The notes: generated from the letters alone by a model not told the origin. A stretch of 64,000 nt of DNA from DATFVJ01 sp963851085 (GCA_963851085.1 CAWKNX010000016.1:1-64000), one strand, 5' to 3'. Counted from the stretch's first letter, positions 9,253 through 18,092 are shown. Program-made: numbers and translations.

Positions 9253-10456
9253 GTGTTCCGCGCGGAGTACGGCCGCGCGGTCGCCGTCCTGGTCCGCGTG
9301 TTCGGCGACATCGACATCGCGGAGGAGGCGGTCCAGGACGCGTTCACCGCGGCGGTGCAGCGCTGGCCGGCCGCCGGGTTGCCGCCCAGCCCGGCCGGGC
9401 TGGATCATCACCACCGCCCGCAACCGGGCGATCGACCGGCTGCGCCGGGAGGCGTCCCGGGACGACCGGCATGCTCAGGCCGCGCTGCTGCATGCCCGCG
9501 ATGACCGCGATGAGCTAGCCGGACAGGAGGGCGCCGTGCGCGACGACCGGCTGCGCCTGATCTTCACCTGCTGTCACCCGGCCCTGGCCACCAGCGCCCA
9601 GGTCGGGCTGACTCTCCGGCTGCTGGGCGGGCTGACCACCGCGGAGATCGCGCGTGCCTTCCTGGTCCCCGAGCCGACCATGGCGCAGCGGCTGGTCCGG
9701 GCCAAGGGCAAGATCCGGGACGCGAAGATCCCCTACCGGGTGCCCCGCGAAGCCGACCTCCCGGACCGGCTGCGCGCCGTGCTGGCCGTCATCTACCTCA
9801 TCTTCAACGAGGGCTACACGGCTAGTTCAGGCGCGGCGCTGGTCCGCGCGGACCTCTGCGCGGAGGCCATCCGCCTGGGCAGGTTGCTGGCCGAGCTGAT
9901 GCCCGACGAGCCAGAGGCCATGGGGCTGCTCGCGCTCATGCTGCTCATCGAGTCGCGCCGGGCCGCCCGCACCACGGCAGGAGGTGACCTGGTGCGGCTG
10001 GCCGACCAGGACCGCGACCGCTGGGACCGCGACCTCATCGCCCAGGGCCAGGCCATCGTCCGGCAGTGCCTGCGGCGCAACCAGCCCGGCCCTTATCAGA
10101 TACAGGCGGCGATCAACGCCGTGCACAGCGACGCGCCGACCGCGGCGGCCACCGACTGGAACCAGATCCTGCGGCTGTATGACCAGCTCGCCGCGCTGGC
10201 CCCGAACCCGGTCGTGACCCTCAACCGCGCGGTGGCGGTCGCCGAGGTGGACGGCCCGGAAGCGGCGCTCGCCCTCGTCGACGAGCTTGACCTCGGCAGC
10301 TATCACTTGTTCCACGCCATCCGCGCCGACCTGCTCCGGCGGCTGGGCCGCGACGTGGAGGCGGCCCAGGCGTACGAGGCGGCGATCGCGGGCACCGACA
10401 ACGCGGCTGAGCGCGAGTTTCTGCAGCGCCGCCGCCAGGCGCTCACCGGCGCCTGA
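9253..10456 (+). pseudogene. ECF42-like RNA polymerase sigma factor with TPR-type tail, one frame change
   Basis: This is a group ECF42-like sigma factor of about 400 residues. Region 2 reads VRVFGDIDIAEEAVQDAFTA, continuing in the second frame as WIITTARNRAIDRLRREA after an extra base near 9401. Region 4 reads LTLRLLGGLTTAEIARAFLV and PEPTMAQRLVRAKGKIR. The long C-terminal domain (YLIFNEGYTASSGAALVRADLC, later AVAVAEVDGPEAALALVDEL) has the helical repeats usual in this group. It follows a DGPF gene closely. No anti-sigma gene is seen, as expected for ECF42. The GTG start is supported by GGAG. Apart from the one indel the gene looks functional. Confidence 0.8.
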
Positions 10457-10461
10457 GCGCC

Positions 10462-10509
10462 GGGCCTGCCGCCGGGCCTGCCGCTTGGCCTGCCGCTCGG
10501 CCTGCCGCC
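10462..10509 (+). repeat. 12-bp tandem repeat, four units
   Basis: Four units of the form NGGCCTGCCGCY directly after the sigma factor stop codon, differing at the first and last positions. They lie in the untranslated gap before the next gene. No function is evident. Confidence 0.7.
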
Positions 10510-10572
10510 GCCGGGACCTGAGCGCCAGGGCGCAGAATCCCGTTCCAGCACGACGGCCAGAAAGGATCGCAC

Positions 10573-11277
10573 ATGCTTGCTGAGCAACCCGTCGCCGTCG
10601 TCACCGGGGCCAACCGCGGCATCGGCCGCGAGGTCGCCGGCCAGCTCGCCGGGCGCGGTTTCCTGGTGGTGCTCGGCTCACGTGACCCCGAGCGGGGCCA
10701 GCAGGCGGCCGGTCAGCTCGACCCGGCCGGCCAGCGCGTGATCGCACGCCAGCTCGACGTCGCCGACCCGGCCAGCATCCAGGCCATGGCGCGCTGGGTC
10801 AGTGCACAGCTGGGCCGGGCCGACGTGCTGGTCAATAACGCGGCTATTCACTACGACACCTGGCAGCGGGCCTGCAGCGCCGATCTCGACATCGTCGAGC
10901 AGGCGCTGCAGACCAACCTGCTCGGCGCCTGGCGCACCACCCAGGCCCTGCTGCCGCTGCTGCGGCGCAGCCCTCATCCGCGCATCGTCAACGTCAGCAG
11001 CGAAGGCGGCTCCATCTCCGAGATGACCGGCGGCACCCCCGCCTACGGTGTCTCCAAGGCGGCGCTGAACGCACTGACCAGGCTGCTGGCCGGAGAGCTC
11101 CGGCCGGACCGGATCCTGGTCAACGCCGTCTGTCCCGGCTGGACCGCCACCGACATGGGGGGCGGCGGCGGCCGGCCGATCCCCGCCGGCGCCGCCAGCG
11201 TGGTCTGGGCTGCGCTGTTGCCCGACGACGGACCCACTGGCGGCTTCTACCGCGATGGGCAGGCTCTACCTTGGTAA
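10573..11277 (+). CDS. Short-chain dehydrogenase/reductase (SDR)
   Basis: A 234-residue classical SDR, probably NADP(H)-dependent. The cofactor motif TGANRGIG is at the N-terminus with a basic residue after the second strand (GSRDPERG). NNAAIHYD follows, then the catalytic Ser in IVNVSSEGG and the YGVSK pair. The carbonyl substrate is unknown; the family resembles carbonyl reductases. The ATG is preceded by GAAAGGA. The gene follows the sigma factor at about 115 bases, separated by short repeats, and converges on a dehydrogenase gene from the other strand. Confidence 0.85.
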   Translation: MLAEQPVAVVTGANRGIGREVAGQLAGRGFLVVLGSRDPERGQQAAGQLDPAGQRVIARQLDVADPASIQAMARWVSAQLGRADVLVNNAAIHYDTWQRACSADLDIVEQALQTNLLGAWRTTQALLPLLRRSPHPRIVNVSSEGGSISEMTGGTPAYGVSKAALNALTRLLAGELRPDRILVNAVCPGWTATDMGGGGGRPIPAGAASVVWAALLPDDGPTGGFYRDGQALPW

Positions 11278-11298
11278 CTGCAGGCGCGGACCTCGATG

Positions 11299-12279
11299 TC
11301 AGATCACCAGCAGGGTCTTCCCGATGACGCCCCGGGCTTCGAGCGCCCGGTGCGCGTCGGCGGCCCGGATCAGCGGGAAGGTCTGTCCGATGACCGGCCG
11401 GATCAGTCCTCCGGCCGCGTCGAGCAGCGCCTTCCCGGTCAGCCGGACCAGGTCCGGCGGTGCGAACTGGACCTGTTCGATCCCTCGGACGGTCACCCCG
11501 AGGCGGCCGGCTTCCCGCGGGTCGATCTCGGCGAATCCGCCGGCCGGAGCACCGTGAGCCGAGAACCGCCCGCCCGCCGCGGTCGCCCCGAATGCGGCGC
11601 GGCCGATCGATCCGCCGACGTTGTCGAAGACCAGGTCCGCCCCGGTCCCTCCGGTGGCCTCGACGACCTGCTTGGGCCAGTCCGGCTCGGAGTCGTCGAT
11701 CACCAGGTCGGCGCCGACCTCGATAGCCAGGTCCAGCTTCGGCCGGCCCCGGGCGGCCCCGATAACCCGCGCGCCCGCCGCGCGGGCCAACTGCACCAAT
11801 ACGACGCCCAGCCCGCCGCTCGCCCCGACCACGAGCACCCACTGGCCGGGCCGGACCGGGAAGCTCTCGACCAGGCCCAGCGCGGTGGCGCCGTCGTGGA
11901 GCAGGGCTGCAGCGTCGGCCAGGCCCAGGCCCTCGGGCACCGGGACCAGGTCGCCCGCCGCTACCACCGCCTGCCGGGCGTAACCGCCCGATCCGCCATT
12001 TTCTCCGGTGTGGGCGACGACGCGGCGGCCGATCCAGGTCGCATCCGTGCCCGGGCCAACGGAGACCACCGTGCCGGATACGCCGTTGCCCGGCACGTAC
12101 GGGGGCCGGAGCGGGAAGAACTCGGTAGCCAGCCCGGAGCGGATCATGGCGTCGAGGAAGAGCACGTCGGCTGCCATCACGTCGATGACCGCCTGTCCCG
12201 CGCCGGCCACCGGGTCAGTGACCTCGACCGGCACCAGCACTTCCGGACCGCCGAACCGGGCCACCTGGATTGCCTGCAC
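11299..12279 (-). CDS. Zinc-type alcohol dehydrogenase family/quinone oxidoreductase
   Basis: A medium-chain dehydrogenase/reductase of 326 residues, quinone-oxidoreductase-like. The GroES-like N-terminus shows YVPGNGVSGTVVSVGPG, and the Rossmann motif reads VLVVGASGGLGVVLVQLARA. Zinc ligands of true alcohol dehydrogenases are absent, so it is likely an NADPH-dependent enone or quinone reductase. The GTG start was picked because AGAGGGA lies just upstream. An in-frame ATG further upstream has no ribosome site and precedes a Lys/Arg-rich stretch. It lies 59 bases downstream of a TetR gene on the same strand, so the regulator probably controls it. Confidence 0.8.
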   Translation of the reverse strand: MQAIQVARFGGPEVLVPVEVTDPVAGAGQAVIDVMAADVLFLDAMIRSGLATEFFPLRPPYVPGNGVSGTVVSVGPGTDATWIGRRVVAHTGENGGSGGYARQAVVAAGDLVPVPEGLGLADAAALLHDGATALGLVESFPVRPGQWVLVVGASGGLGVVLVQLARAAGARVIGAARGRPKLDLAIEVGADLVIDDSEPDWPKQVVEATGGTGADLVFDNVGGSIGRAAFGATAAGGRFSAHGAPAGGFAEIDPREAGRLGVTVRGIEQVQFAPPDLVRLTGKALLDAAGGLIRPVIGQTFPLIRAADAHRALEARGVIGKTLLVI

Positions 12280-12338
12280 GGTGTCCCTCTTTTCACCTGC
12301 TCTTTGCCTGCTCTTCGCCTGCTGGCGACCGTAGTTCT

Positions 12339-13004
12339 TCAAGTTCCCTTGAAGTCAAGGGACGGAGCGCCCAGCTGACCGAATCCGGAGCGGCGCCCGG
12401 CCGTTCCGGGCCCAGGTTCTGGCCCGGCGCCAGCGAGGACCGAGGTCACGACCTTCTTGACCGCTCCGGCCTCCGGCGGGGCGCCTTCCCGGCCGGCGAA
12501 CAGCAGGTGCGCGGCCCCGATCAGCATGGGCGCGAGCGTGTCGACATCGGCGTCCGCCGCGAGGCGGCCCAGGTCCCGCTCGGCGGTGAGGTAGGAAGCG
12601 ATCATGGCCGTAGCTTCCGCCAGGACCGGGACGCCGGCCGGCCTGGCCTGGCGCAGCCGGGCGCGCAGGTCATCCCGGAAGATGACCAGGGCGACGATCG
12701 CCACGGCGACCGACCCGAACAGGTCCATGAGGACGCCGGTGAGGTTGCCGGCCACGGAGCCGGTCCCGGCGGACTCACGCAGCGCGGCGGCCTGGCCGTC
12801 GATCCGGGCGATACGGTCGAGCACCAGCTCGGCGAGGAAGGCGTCGAAGTCGGCGAAGTGCCGGTGCAGGACGCCCTTGGCCACGCCTGCCTCCGTGGTG
12901 ACGGCCCGGCTGGTCAGCGCGTTCGGCCCGGCCCGGAGCAGGATGCGCTCGGCGGCGTCGAACAGCTGCTCGCGCACGTCGCGGATGGCTACCCCGGTCG
13001 GCAC
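12339..13004 (-). CDS. TetR family transcriptional regulator
   Basis: A 221-residue TetR-type repressor. The N-terminal helix-turn-helix reads IRDVREQLFDAAERILLRAG and ALTSRAVTTEAGVAKGVLHR followed by HFADFDAFLAELV; the C-terminal ligand domain is not diagnostic. The GTG start with GGGAGG upstream was chosen over an in-frame ATG further out, because that ATG lies next to an operator. Two palindromes just upstream are probable binding sites. It likely represses itself, the downstream dehydrogenase and the divergent methyltransferase. Confidence 0.85.
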   Translation of the reverse strand: MPTGVAIRDVREQLFDAAERILLRAGPNALTSRAVTTEAGVAKGVLHRHFADFDAFLAELVLDRIARIDGQAAALRESAGTGSVAGNLTGVLMDLFGSVAVAIVALVIFRDDLRARLRQARPAGVPVLAEATAMIASYLTAERDLGRLAADADVDTLAPMLIGAAHLLFAGREGAPPEAGAVKKVVTSVLAGAGPEPGPGTAGRRSGFGQLGAPSLDFKGT

Positions 13005-13035
13005 CGTGCCTCCCTGCTTCCATCGCGGGCCCACC

Positions 13036-13086
13036 CGGTTGAGGAGTGGGCGCACGCCCATTTATAGTGGGCGCATGCCCACTATA
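13036..13086. promoter_or_regulatory. Two tandem TetR-type operators between divergent genes
   Basis: A perfect inverted repeat TATAGTGGGC-GCAT-GCCCACTATA is preceded by a related, imperfect copy GTGGGC-GCAC-GCCCAT 27 bases to the left. The spacing and shared GTGGGC half-site suggest two regulator dimers on the same DNA. The right site covers the proposed ATG of the divergent methyltransferase, so bound repressor would block that gene directly. Confidence 0.65.
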
Positions 13087-13943
13087 CCGCCGGAGCGAGC
13101 GCCTATTTCCAGATCCGAGTTGTCCCAACCCGAGCTGCCCAGACCCGAGCTGTCCACACTCGAGCCACATCAGTACCGGCAGGTAGCAGAGTCGTTCGGC
13201 TCGGACGCCGAACGCTACGACCGGGCCCGGCCCCGCTATCCCCAGGCCATGGTGGACCGGATCGTCGCTGGCACTCCCGGCCCGGACGTCCTGGACGTCG
13301 GCTGCGGTACCGGCATCGCCGCCCGGCAGTTCCAGGCGGCGGGCTGCCGGGTGCTGGGGGTCGAGGTCGATGCGCGGATGGCCGACCTGGCGCGCGACAG
13401 CGGACTGCAGGTCGAGGTGGCGGCGTTCGAAACCTGGGATCCCGTCGGCCGAGCATTCGATGCGGTCGTCGCCGGGCAGGCCTGGCACTGGGTGGACCCA
13501 GTCGCGGGAGCAGCGAAGGCCGCCGAGGCGCTGCGCCCGGCCGGCGGCTGGCCGTGTTCTGGAACGCGGGCCAGCCGCCGCCCGAACTGGCGGAAGCCTT
13601 CGCCGCTGTCTACCGCCGGGTCATGCCGGACTTGCCGTTCACCCCCTGGGCGGGGTCCGCCCCGGACGCGTACGCGCTGCTGTGCGCCAAGGCAGCCGAC
13701 GGCATCCGGGCGGTGAGCGCGTTCGGCGACCCGGAACAGTGGCAGTTCGACTGGCAGCAGCCCTACGCCCGGGACGAGTGGCTCGACCAGCTTCCTACCC
13801 ATGGCGGTCACACCAAGCTCCCGCTTGCGCAGCTGGAACAGGTGCTGGCGGGCACCGGGACCGCTATCGATGCGGTGGGCGGCAGTTTCACGATGCGTTA
13901 CACCACGGTGGTGGTCACCGCGGTGCGAACCGCTGCTGCCTGA
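13075..13943 (+). pseudogene. Class I SAM-dependent methyltransferase, one frame change
   Basis: A methyltransferase of about 288 residues, UbiE/COQ5-like. The N-terminus carries a small Pro-Glu-Leu repeat (SELSQPELPRPELSTLEP), encoded by near-identical 15-base units. The SAM motif is VLDVGCGTGIAARQFQAAGC, with an acidic VEVDARMADLA strand and motif IV VVAGQAWHWVDP. The frame breaks near 13550 and continues as VFWNAGQPPPELAEAF to the end in a second frame. One missing base explains this. The start ATG lies inside a TetR operator, so expression should be tightly repressed; leaderless initiation is possible. Confidence 0.75.
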
Positions 13944-13986
13944 CCCCGGCCCGCCAGCCCTACCGGGATAGGTCAAAAAAACAGAA

Positions 13987-14029
13987 GAGCCCGGCCCGCG
14001 TGTCCTGGCAGACACGCCTGGCCGGGCTC
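13987..14029 (-). terminator. Rho-independent terminator for minus-strand transcript
   Basis: A strong hairpin: outer arms GAGCCCGGCC/GGCCGGGCTC and an inner stem GCGTGTC/GACACGC. On the minus strand it is followed within five bases by a run of seven T. It would end transcripts coming from the DUF6788-like gene to the right. Confidence 0.75.
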
Positions 14030-14143
14030 CATCCACTCGGGACGGGGACTGTCGGATGACATATCCCCTGCTCGACTCGTGGGCCAACGACAGAACCCTG
14101 CTGATCAGCGGTTACGGGATGTTCGCCGGGGGCTGGTCCCGGC

Positions 14144-14488
14144 TTAAGCGGGGTGATCTCCCGGCGTTTTGGGTGCTGGGGGCTGTTCGGCGAGTTCGAT
14201 GGAGACGGCTTCGAGTTCGGTGATGAGCTGGCGCAGCCGGCGGTGAGCGGCGAAGTAGGGGCGCAGCCGCTCGGCGTCTTCGGGGGTGAGGGTCTTGGTG
14301 ATGGAGCGGGCGCCGGCTTTGCGGGTCCAGGTGGGATAGGGGCCGTGCAGGACGGGCGGGCTGGCGTGGCAGTGGCAGCCGGCCCGCTGGCAGCGGGTGG
14401 TGCGGCTGGTGAGCGAGCCGGGCAGGGCGATGCCGATCTGGGCGAGTTCGGCCTGGATCTGCTGGTGCCGGCGTGCCGGGTCGTCCAT
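14144..14488 (-). CDS. DUF6788-like protein
   Basis: A small soluble protein of about 114 residues. It has a Cys/His-rich centre, RCQRAGCHCHASPPVLHGPY, followed by TWTRKAGARSITKTLTPEDA and a C-terminal helix (LRQLITELEAVSIELAEQ). This layout (CxxxxCxC, then HGPY and a W) is that of the DUF6788 family, which is often found beside transposases and may bind a metal. The inner ATG (MDDPARRHQQ) was preferred because residues before it are unlike the family. It diverges from a tyrosine recombinase gene with a palindrome between them, and a terminator follows downstream. Confidence 0.6.
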   Translation of the reverse strand: MDDPARRHQQIQAELAQIGIALPGSLTSRTTRCQRAGCHCHASPPVLHGPYPTWTRKAGARSITKTLTPEDAERLRPYFAAHRRLRQLITELEAVSIELAEQPPAPKTPGDHPA

Positions 14489-14535
14489 GGTCTCAGGATC
14501 CCTTATCCGCCACGCTGGTGGCATCCCCCGATTCC

Positions 14536-14563
14536 TGACTTGAAGTGACTATATTTCAAGTCA
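14536..14563. promoter_or_regulatory. Palindromic operator between DUF6788-like gene and recombinase
   Basis: Perfect 9-bp arms TGACTTGAA and TTCAAGTCA separated by 10 AT-rich bases containing ACTATAT, a possible -10 element. The right arm runs into the recombinase ATG, so the message could be leaderless, and a protein bound here would block its start. Confidence 0.55.
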
Positions 14564-15420
14564 TGGCCCGGGCTGGCCGGCACGACGCGCAGGACGCCGG
14601 GACCGCACACAGCGCGCGGCCCCGGCCGATGACTGCCACGGTAGTGCGGGGGGTGTCCCGGTTCGCTGAGGCTCGCGGAGTCCCGGCCGGCTGGGAGTTC
14701 CTGCTGGACTATGACGTGATCGAGGGATTCTGCGTGGCGGGCCTGGCGGGCCGGGCATCGGCTACCCGGGGCACCTACCGGTCGGCGCTCTACCGGCTGG
14801 CCGTCATCGCGAACGGCCCGCCCGGGCAGCGGCCGGCGCCGTTCCCGGGCGCCAAAGCTCCGCCGCCGTACTCGGCGGCGGAGCGGGCGGAGCTGGCCGC
14901 GGTCGCGGCCGCCCAGCGTGACCCGGCGAAACGCGCCTCGGCGCTGGCTCTGGTGGTGTTCGGCATCGGCGCGGGGCTGCGGCCCGGCGAGCTGGTGGCG
15001 CTGCGCGGCAGCGACGTCACCCGCCGCGGCCGCCAGGTCGTGGCGGGTGTCAGCGGGCCGGCCGCGCGGGCGGTGCCGGTCACCGCGGATTACGCCCGCC
15101 GGGCCCGGGAGCTGGCCCGCGGCGCGGGCAGCGATTTCGTGTTCTGCCCCGGCCCGGCTGACCGCGGCTACAAGAACTTCATCACCAGCTTCACCCGGCG
15201 CCTGGCCGCTGACCCGGCCGCGCCGCGGCTGTCGCTGAACCGGGCCCGGTCCACCTTCATCTGCGGGCACCTGGCAGCGGGCACCCCGGTCGGCGTGCTG
15301 CTGGCCATCACCGGGATCGCCGAGGCCGGGTCGCTGGGCCGCTATGCCCGGCACGTGCCGGGCATCAGCTGCTCCAAGGGCGCGCTGCGGGCCCGCTGGC
15401 GCGCGGAGCGCATCCGGTGA
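14563..15420 (+). CDS. Tyrosine recombinase-like integrase
   Basis: A 285-residue site-specific recombinase-like protein. The catalytic domain is recognisable from FGIGAGLRPGELVALRGSDV (first catalytic Arg). The second half has NRARSTFICGHLAAGTPVGV, in the place of the HxxR segment, and GSLGRYARHV with a candidate nucleophile Tyr. The HxxR box is not canonical, so activity is uncertain. The gene overlaps the following transposase-like gene by GTGA, meaning the two proteins are made together. The N-terminal part (about 100 residues) would be the core-binding domain. The ATG at the palindrome arm was chosen as start. Confidence 0.65.
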   Translation: MARAGRHDAQDAGTAHSARPRPMTATVVRGVSRFAEARGVPAGWEFLLDYDVIEGFCVAGLAGRASATRGTYRSALYRLAVIANGPPGQRPAPFPGAKAPPPYSAAERAELAAVAAAQRDPAKRASALALVVFGIGAGLRPGELVALRGSDVTRRGRQVVAGVSGPAARAVPVTADYARRARELARGAGSDFVFCPGPADRGYKNFITSFTRRLAADPAAPRLSLNRARSTFICGHLAAGTPVGVLLAITGIAEAGSLGRYARHVPGISCSKGALRARWRAERIR

Positions 15421-17060
15421 GCGGCGCCGGGCTGGCCCTGCCCCCCGCCGGCGGCGGGGTCAGCGACCAGACGGTGGCCTTCGCCGCCGAGCTCACCGGC
15501 CGGTCCGGCCAGGCCCCGGTCATCGAGGCCGCGCTGGCCCACGACACCGGCCGGCCCCGCCCGCTGCCGGTCCGCGCGGTGCTCACGGCGCTGCTGTGCC
15601 TGGCGCTGGATGACCGGCCGCTGTTCTTGACCGAGGCCACCCGGATCCTGTTCCAGCAGCTGAGCCCCGCCTCCCGGGCACTGCTCGGCGTCCCCGGCGC
15701 CACCGCCATCACCGAGCGTGCCTACCTGGCCGCTTACCGCCGGGTCCGGTACTGCTTCGCCGCGATCGGCTCGGTCATGGACCCCTCGCCGCTGCCGAAA
15801 AACCGCCGCCTGACCAGCGGCGGACTCACAGCCCGCACCCGGCCGATGACCCCAGCTCAGTCCCAGGCCGCCCGCGGCCGGCTGGAGGCAGTCATCAACG
15901 CGCTGCTGGAAGCTAGCATCTCCGTCCTCACCGACGAAGAACACGCGGCATCCGGCGGCTGCACCGGGCTGGACGCCACCGTCGTCCCGCTGTTCTCCCG
16001 CGGCCCGTCCAAGCGCACCGGCCTATGCGCCAGCGACCCTGACGGCGGCTGGTACGTCCGCGAAGGCGACCACCGCGAACCCGAGGACGACAAAGGAAAG
16101 CCCTTACGCAAGATCTCCTGGGCGCTGGAAGCCACCATCGCCACCATGGCCCGCCCACCCGGCGCGGCGCCCGCGCACCCCAACCTCGCCGCCGGCCTGG
16201 CCCTGACCCGGCCCGGACAAGACCCCGGCGGCACCGGCGCCCGCGTCCTGGCCTCCATAGCCGCCCGCGGCCACCAGCCCGGCCCCCTCGGCTACGACCG
16301 CGCCTGCACCCAGGCGCTCCCCGAGCGGTTCCACCTCCCCGCCCGGGCGCTGGGCTACTCCCCGGTCATGGACTACAAGACCGGCCAGCTCGGCATCCAG
16401 GCAAACACCGGCGGAGCCATCCTCGCCGGAGGCACCTGGTACTGCCCCGCCCTGCCCGGGCCGCTGATCACCGCCACCACCCGGCTGCGTGACCACGCCA
16501 TCACCGGCGGCCTCTTCGACCAGCAGACCGCCGCCCGCTGCCCCTACCAGCTGCACCGCAAAGACGGCCCCGGCACCGACGGCTACCTGCGGCTGTCCTG
16601 CCCGGCCACCGGCACCCACCCCGGGCTGATCTGCCCGCTGCGCCCCGCGTCGCTGTCACCACGCGACGGGCGCGCCAAGGTACTCCAGCCGCCACCCGAA
16701 CCGCCGAAGATCTGCACCCAGACCGCGATCACCATCGCCCCCGACATCGGTGCCCGCTACCGCCAGGACCTGCCCTACGCCAGCCTCGCCTGGCATAACA
16801 CCTACGCCGCGCTGCGCAACACCATCGAAGGCCTCAACGGCTACGTCAAAGATGCCGCTCACGAAGCCCTCGCCCAGCCCGCCCGGCGCCGCGTCCGCGG
16901 CATCGCCGCTCAGCCGGTCTTTACCGCGCTGCTGCTGATAGCCGCGAACATCCGCAAGATCCGCGCCTGGCGCGCCCTGACCGCCCGCGATAAAGCCCGC
17001 ATCACCCAGCGGGCACGGCGGCGGCGCACCAGCCTGCGCGGCTACCTCCCCGACGGTTGA
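15417..17060 (+). CDS. DDE-type transposase-like protein, 547 aa
   Basis: A large transposase-like protein. Candidate acidic residues sit in GLDATVVPLFSRGPSKR (first Asp), in LGYDRACTQALPERFHLP (second Asp), and in YAALRNTIEGLNGYVKDAAH (Glu), an order seen in DDE transposases. The C-terminus is very basic (ARRRRTSLRGY), suiting DNA binding. I cannot place it in a named IS family with certainty. It starts at a GTG overlapping the recombinase stop (GTGA), so the two are translationally coupled. Such a coupled tyrosine recombinase and DDE protein is unusual. No frame break is seen over 1.6 kb, so the element may be recent. Confidence 0.6.
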   Translation: MSGAGLALPPAGGGVSDQTVAFAAELTGRSGQAPVIEAALAHDTGRPRPLPVRAVLTALLCLALDDRPLFLTEATRILFQQLSPASRALLGVPGATAITERAYLAAYRRVRYCFAAIGSVMDPSPLPKNRRLTSGGLTARTRPMTPAQSQAARGRLEAVINALLEASISVLTDEEHAASGGCTGLDATVVPLFSRGPSKRTGLCASDPDGGWYVREGDHREPEDDKGKPLRKISWALEATIATMARPPGAAPAHPNLAAGLALTRPGQDPGGTGARVLASIAARGHQPGPLGYDRACTQALPERFHLPARALGYSPVMDYKTGQLGIQANTGGAILAGGTWYCPALPGPLITATTRLRDHAITGGLFDQQTAARCPYQLHRKDGPGTDGYLRLSCPATGTHPGLICPLRPASLSPRDGRAKVLQPPPEPPKICTQTAITIAPDIGARYRQDLPYASLAWHNTYAALRNTIEGLNGYVKDAAHEALAQPARRRVRGIAAQPVFTALLLIAANIRKIRAWRALTARDKARITQRARRRRTSLRGYLPDG

Positions 17061-17231
17061 CAGCCACAAGCACCACCGTCACCTTAATCACCTTCACCCG
17101 GGGCGGTCAGCCACGCTCCAGGCCGGCCAGCAGCCCCCGGCAAACCCGCCGGCGCTCCCCAGAACAGGCCACACAACAGCCAGCACCGATGTCACAACCC
17201 GGCGCCATACTAAAGAACAGGCCACCGCCAG

Positions 17232-17266
17232 AGTTCTGTCGGTACAAGACCGGCAGTTCTGTCGGT
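17232..17266 (+). repeat. Two direct 12-bp repeats at the element's right end
   Basis: AGTTCTGTCGGT occurs twice with a 23-bp period just before the tRNA fragment. The same sequence, inverted (CGACAGAAC), occurs at the left end near 14090. This suits transposase binding sites at element ends. Confidence 0.6.
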
Positions 17267-17272
17267 GACCCT

Positions 17273-17322
17273 TGGTAGCGGGGGCGGGATTTGAACCCGC
17301 GACCTCTGGGTTATGAGCCCAG
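17273..17322 (-). pseudogene. 3' half of initiator tRNA-Met(CAT), copy 1
   Basis: On the minus strand this reads an anticodon arm CTGGG-CTCATAA-CCCAG with three consecutive G:C pairs next to the CAT loop (initiator hallmark), a variable loop, a complete T arm GCGGGTTCAAATCCCGC, the acceptor 3' strand CCCCGCT and an encoded CCA. The D arm and acceptor 5' strand are absent, so it cannot be a working tRNA. It looks like the tRNA-derived half of an attachment site. The 820-bp repeat begins exactly at the CCA end. Confidence 0.85.
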
Positions 17323-18092
17323 GCCGACGTGGTTCATCAGTCCGGAATCCGGACACCCCAGCCCCCGAGCGCGACACTGTGGTGGTGAGACGCGAACGCG
17401 CACTGCAACTGGCCGAGCGTGTCGTGCAGGGGCTGGACGAGGGCCAGGGCGAGTGGCCGCTGAGCCTAGTGAAGGAGCTGTACGTCTTCGGCTCATTCGC
17501 GCGCGGCGCGACCGAGCCACACGACCTGGACATCGACATCGAGCACGAAATCGACCAGCGCTGGGCCGTGCACTTCGCCGACTGCCTCGCCTACGGGCGG
17601 GACCATTTCAGCCTGATGAAACGCCCCCTGACCGGCGGCAAACGCGGATGCCAATTCACGTTCAACTTCCGCAGCGACGCCGACTTCGGCATGACGCTGC
17701 TGTGGCGCACGGGTGATCCGCTAGCGGTCGCGCTGAAACGCCTGCACGCCATCCAGCCCGACCCATCCGAAGGCCGGGCACCCCGTGACGCCATGCTGGC
17801 GCAATTCGACGGCCTCGACCGCTGGATACCACGCCCCATCCGCGAGGCCATCTCCGCCGCCGTCAGCGCCGGGGCCATCACCGTGGAGCGCGTGGTCCTC
17901 GCCGACGGCGAGGTGACCAGCGCGCGCGCCCGAGCGCACCTGGCCGGCCGGTGGACACCCCCGAGCCCGCTGTACCGGGCCGCCCACGCTGTGGCCGCCG
18001 ACTGGGAGCGGCGCGGCATCGACCCGTGCCACGGCCACCTCCACGGAGCTGACATCCAGGACACCGCCACGCCGTACTACGCCGGGTTCGGC
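17273..18092 (+). repeat. 820-bp direct repeat, copy 1
   Basis: This segment is repeated in the same orientation at the right end of the window with no gaps and about 16 mismatches, roughly 98% identity by eye. It spans the tRNA fragment and most of the nucleotidyltransferase gene. The left boundary is the last base of the tRNA CCA end in both copies. The right boundary falls inside the coding sequence after the codons for YYAGFG. Confidence 0.9.

Larger units (their letters stand above)
14087..17272. mobile_element. Candidate mobile unit: DUF6788-like gene, tyrosine recombinase, DDE transposase
   Basis: Three genes likely form one mobile unit: a small minus-strand gene and an overlapping plus-strand pair of a tyrosine recombinase and a large transposase-like protein. 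Near the left end is CGACAGAAC and near the right end GTTCTGTCG, its exact reverse complement, repeated twice at 23-bp spacing. These are candidate terminal sites. The right edge lies against the 3' end of a tRNA fragment. The exact termini cannot be proven from one copy. Confidence 0.5.

Noticed and set aside
9221..9420. Sigma factor start at the ATG near 9221
   Set aside because: That frame gives non-sigma residues; the true region 2 lies in the frame beginning at the GTG near 9253.
11120..12378. Long frames antisense to the zinc-type dehydrogenase
   Set aside because: High-GC codon bias opens antisense frames; their composition (Arg/Gly/Pro) and lack of ribosome sites show they are shadows.
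17273..17345. A complete tRNA-Met gene
   Set aside because: No D arm or acceptor 5' strand can be formed from the adjoining bases; only the 3' half is present.
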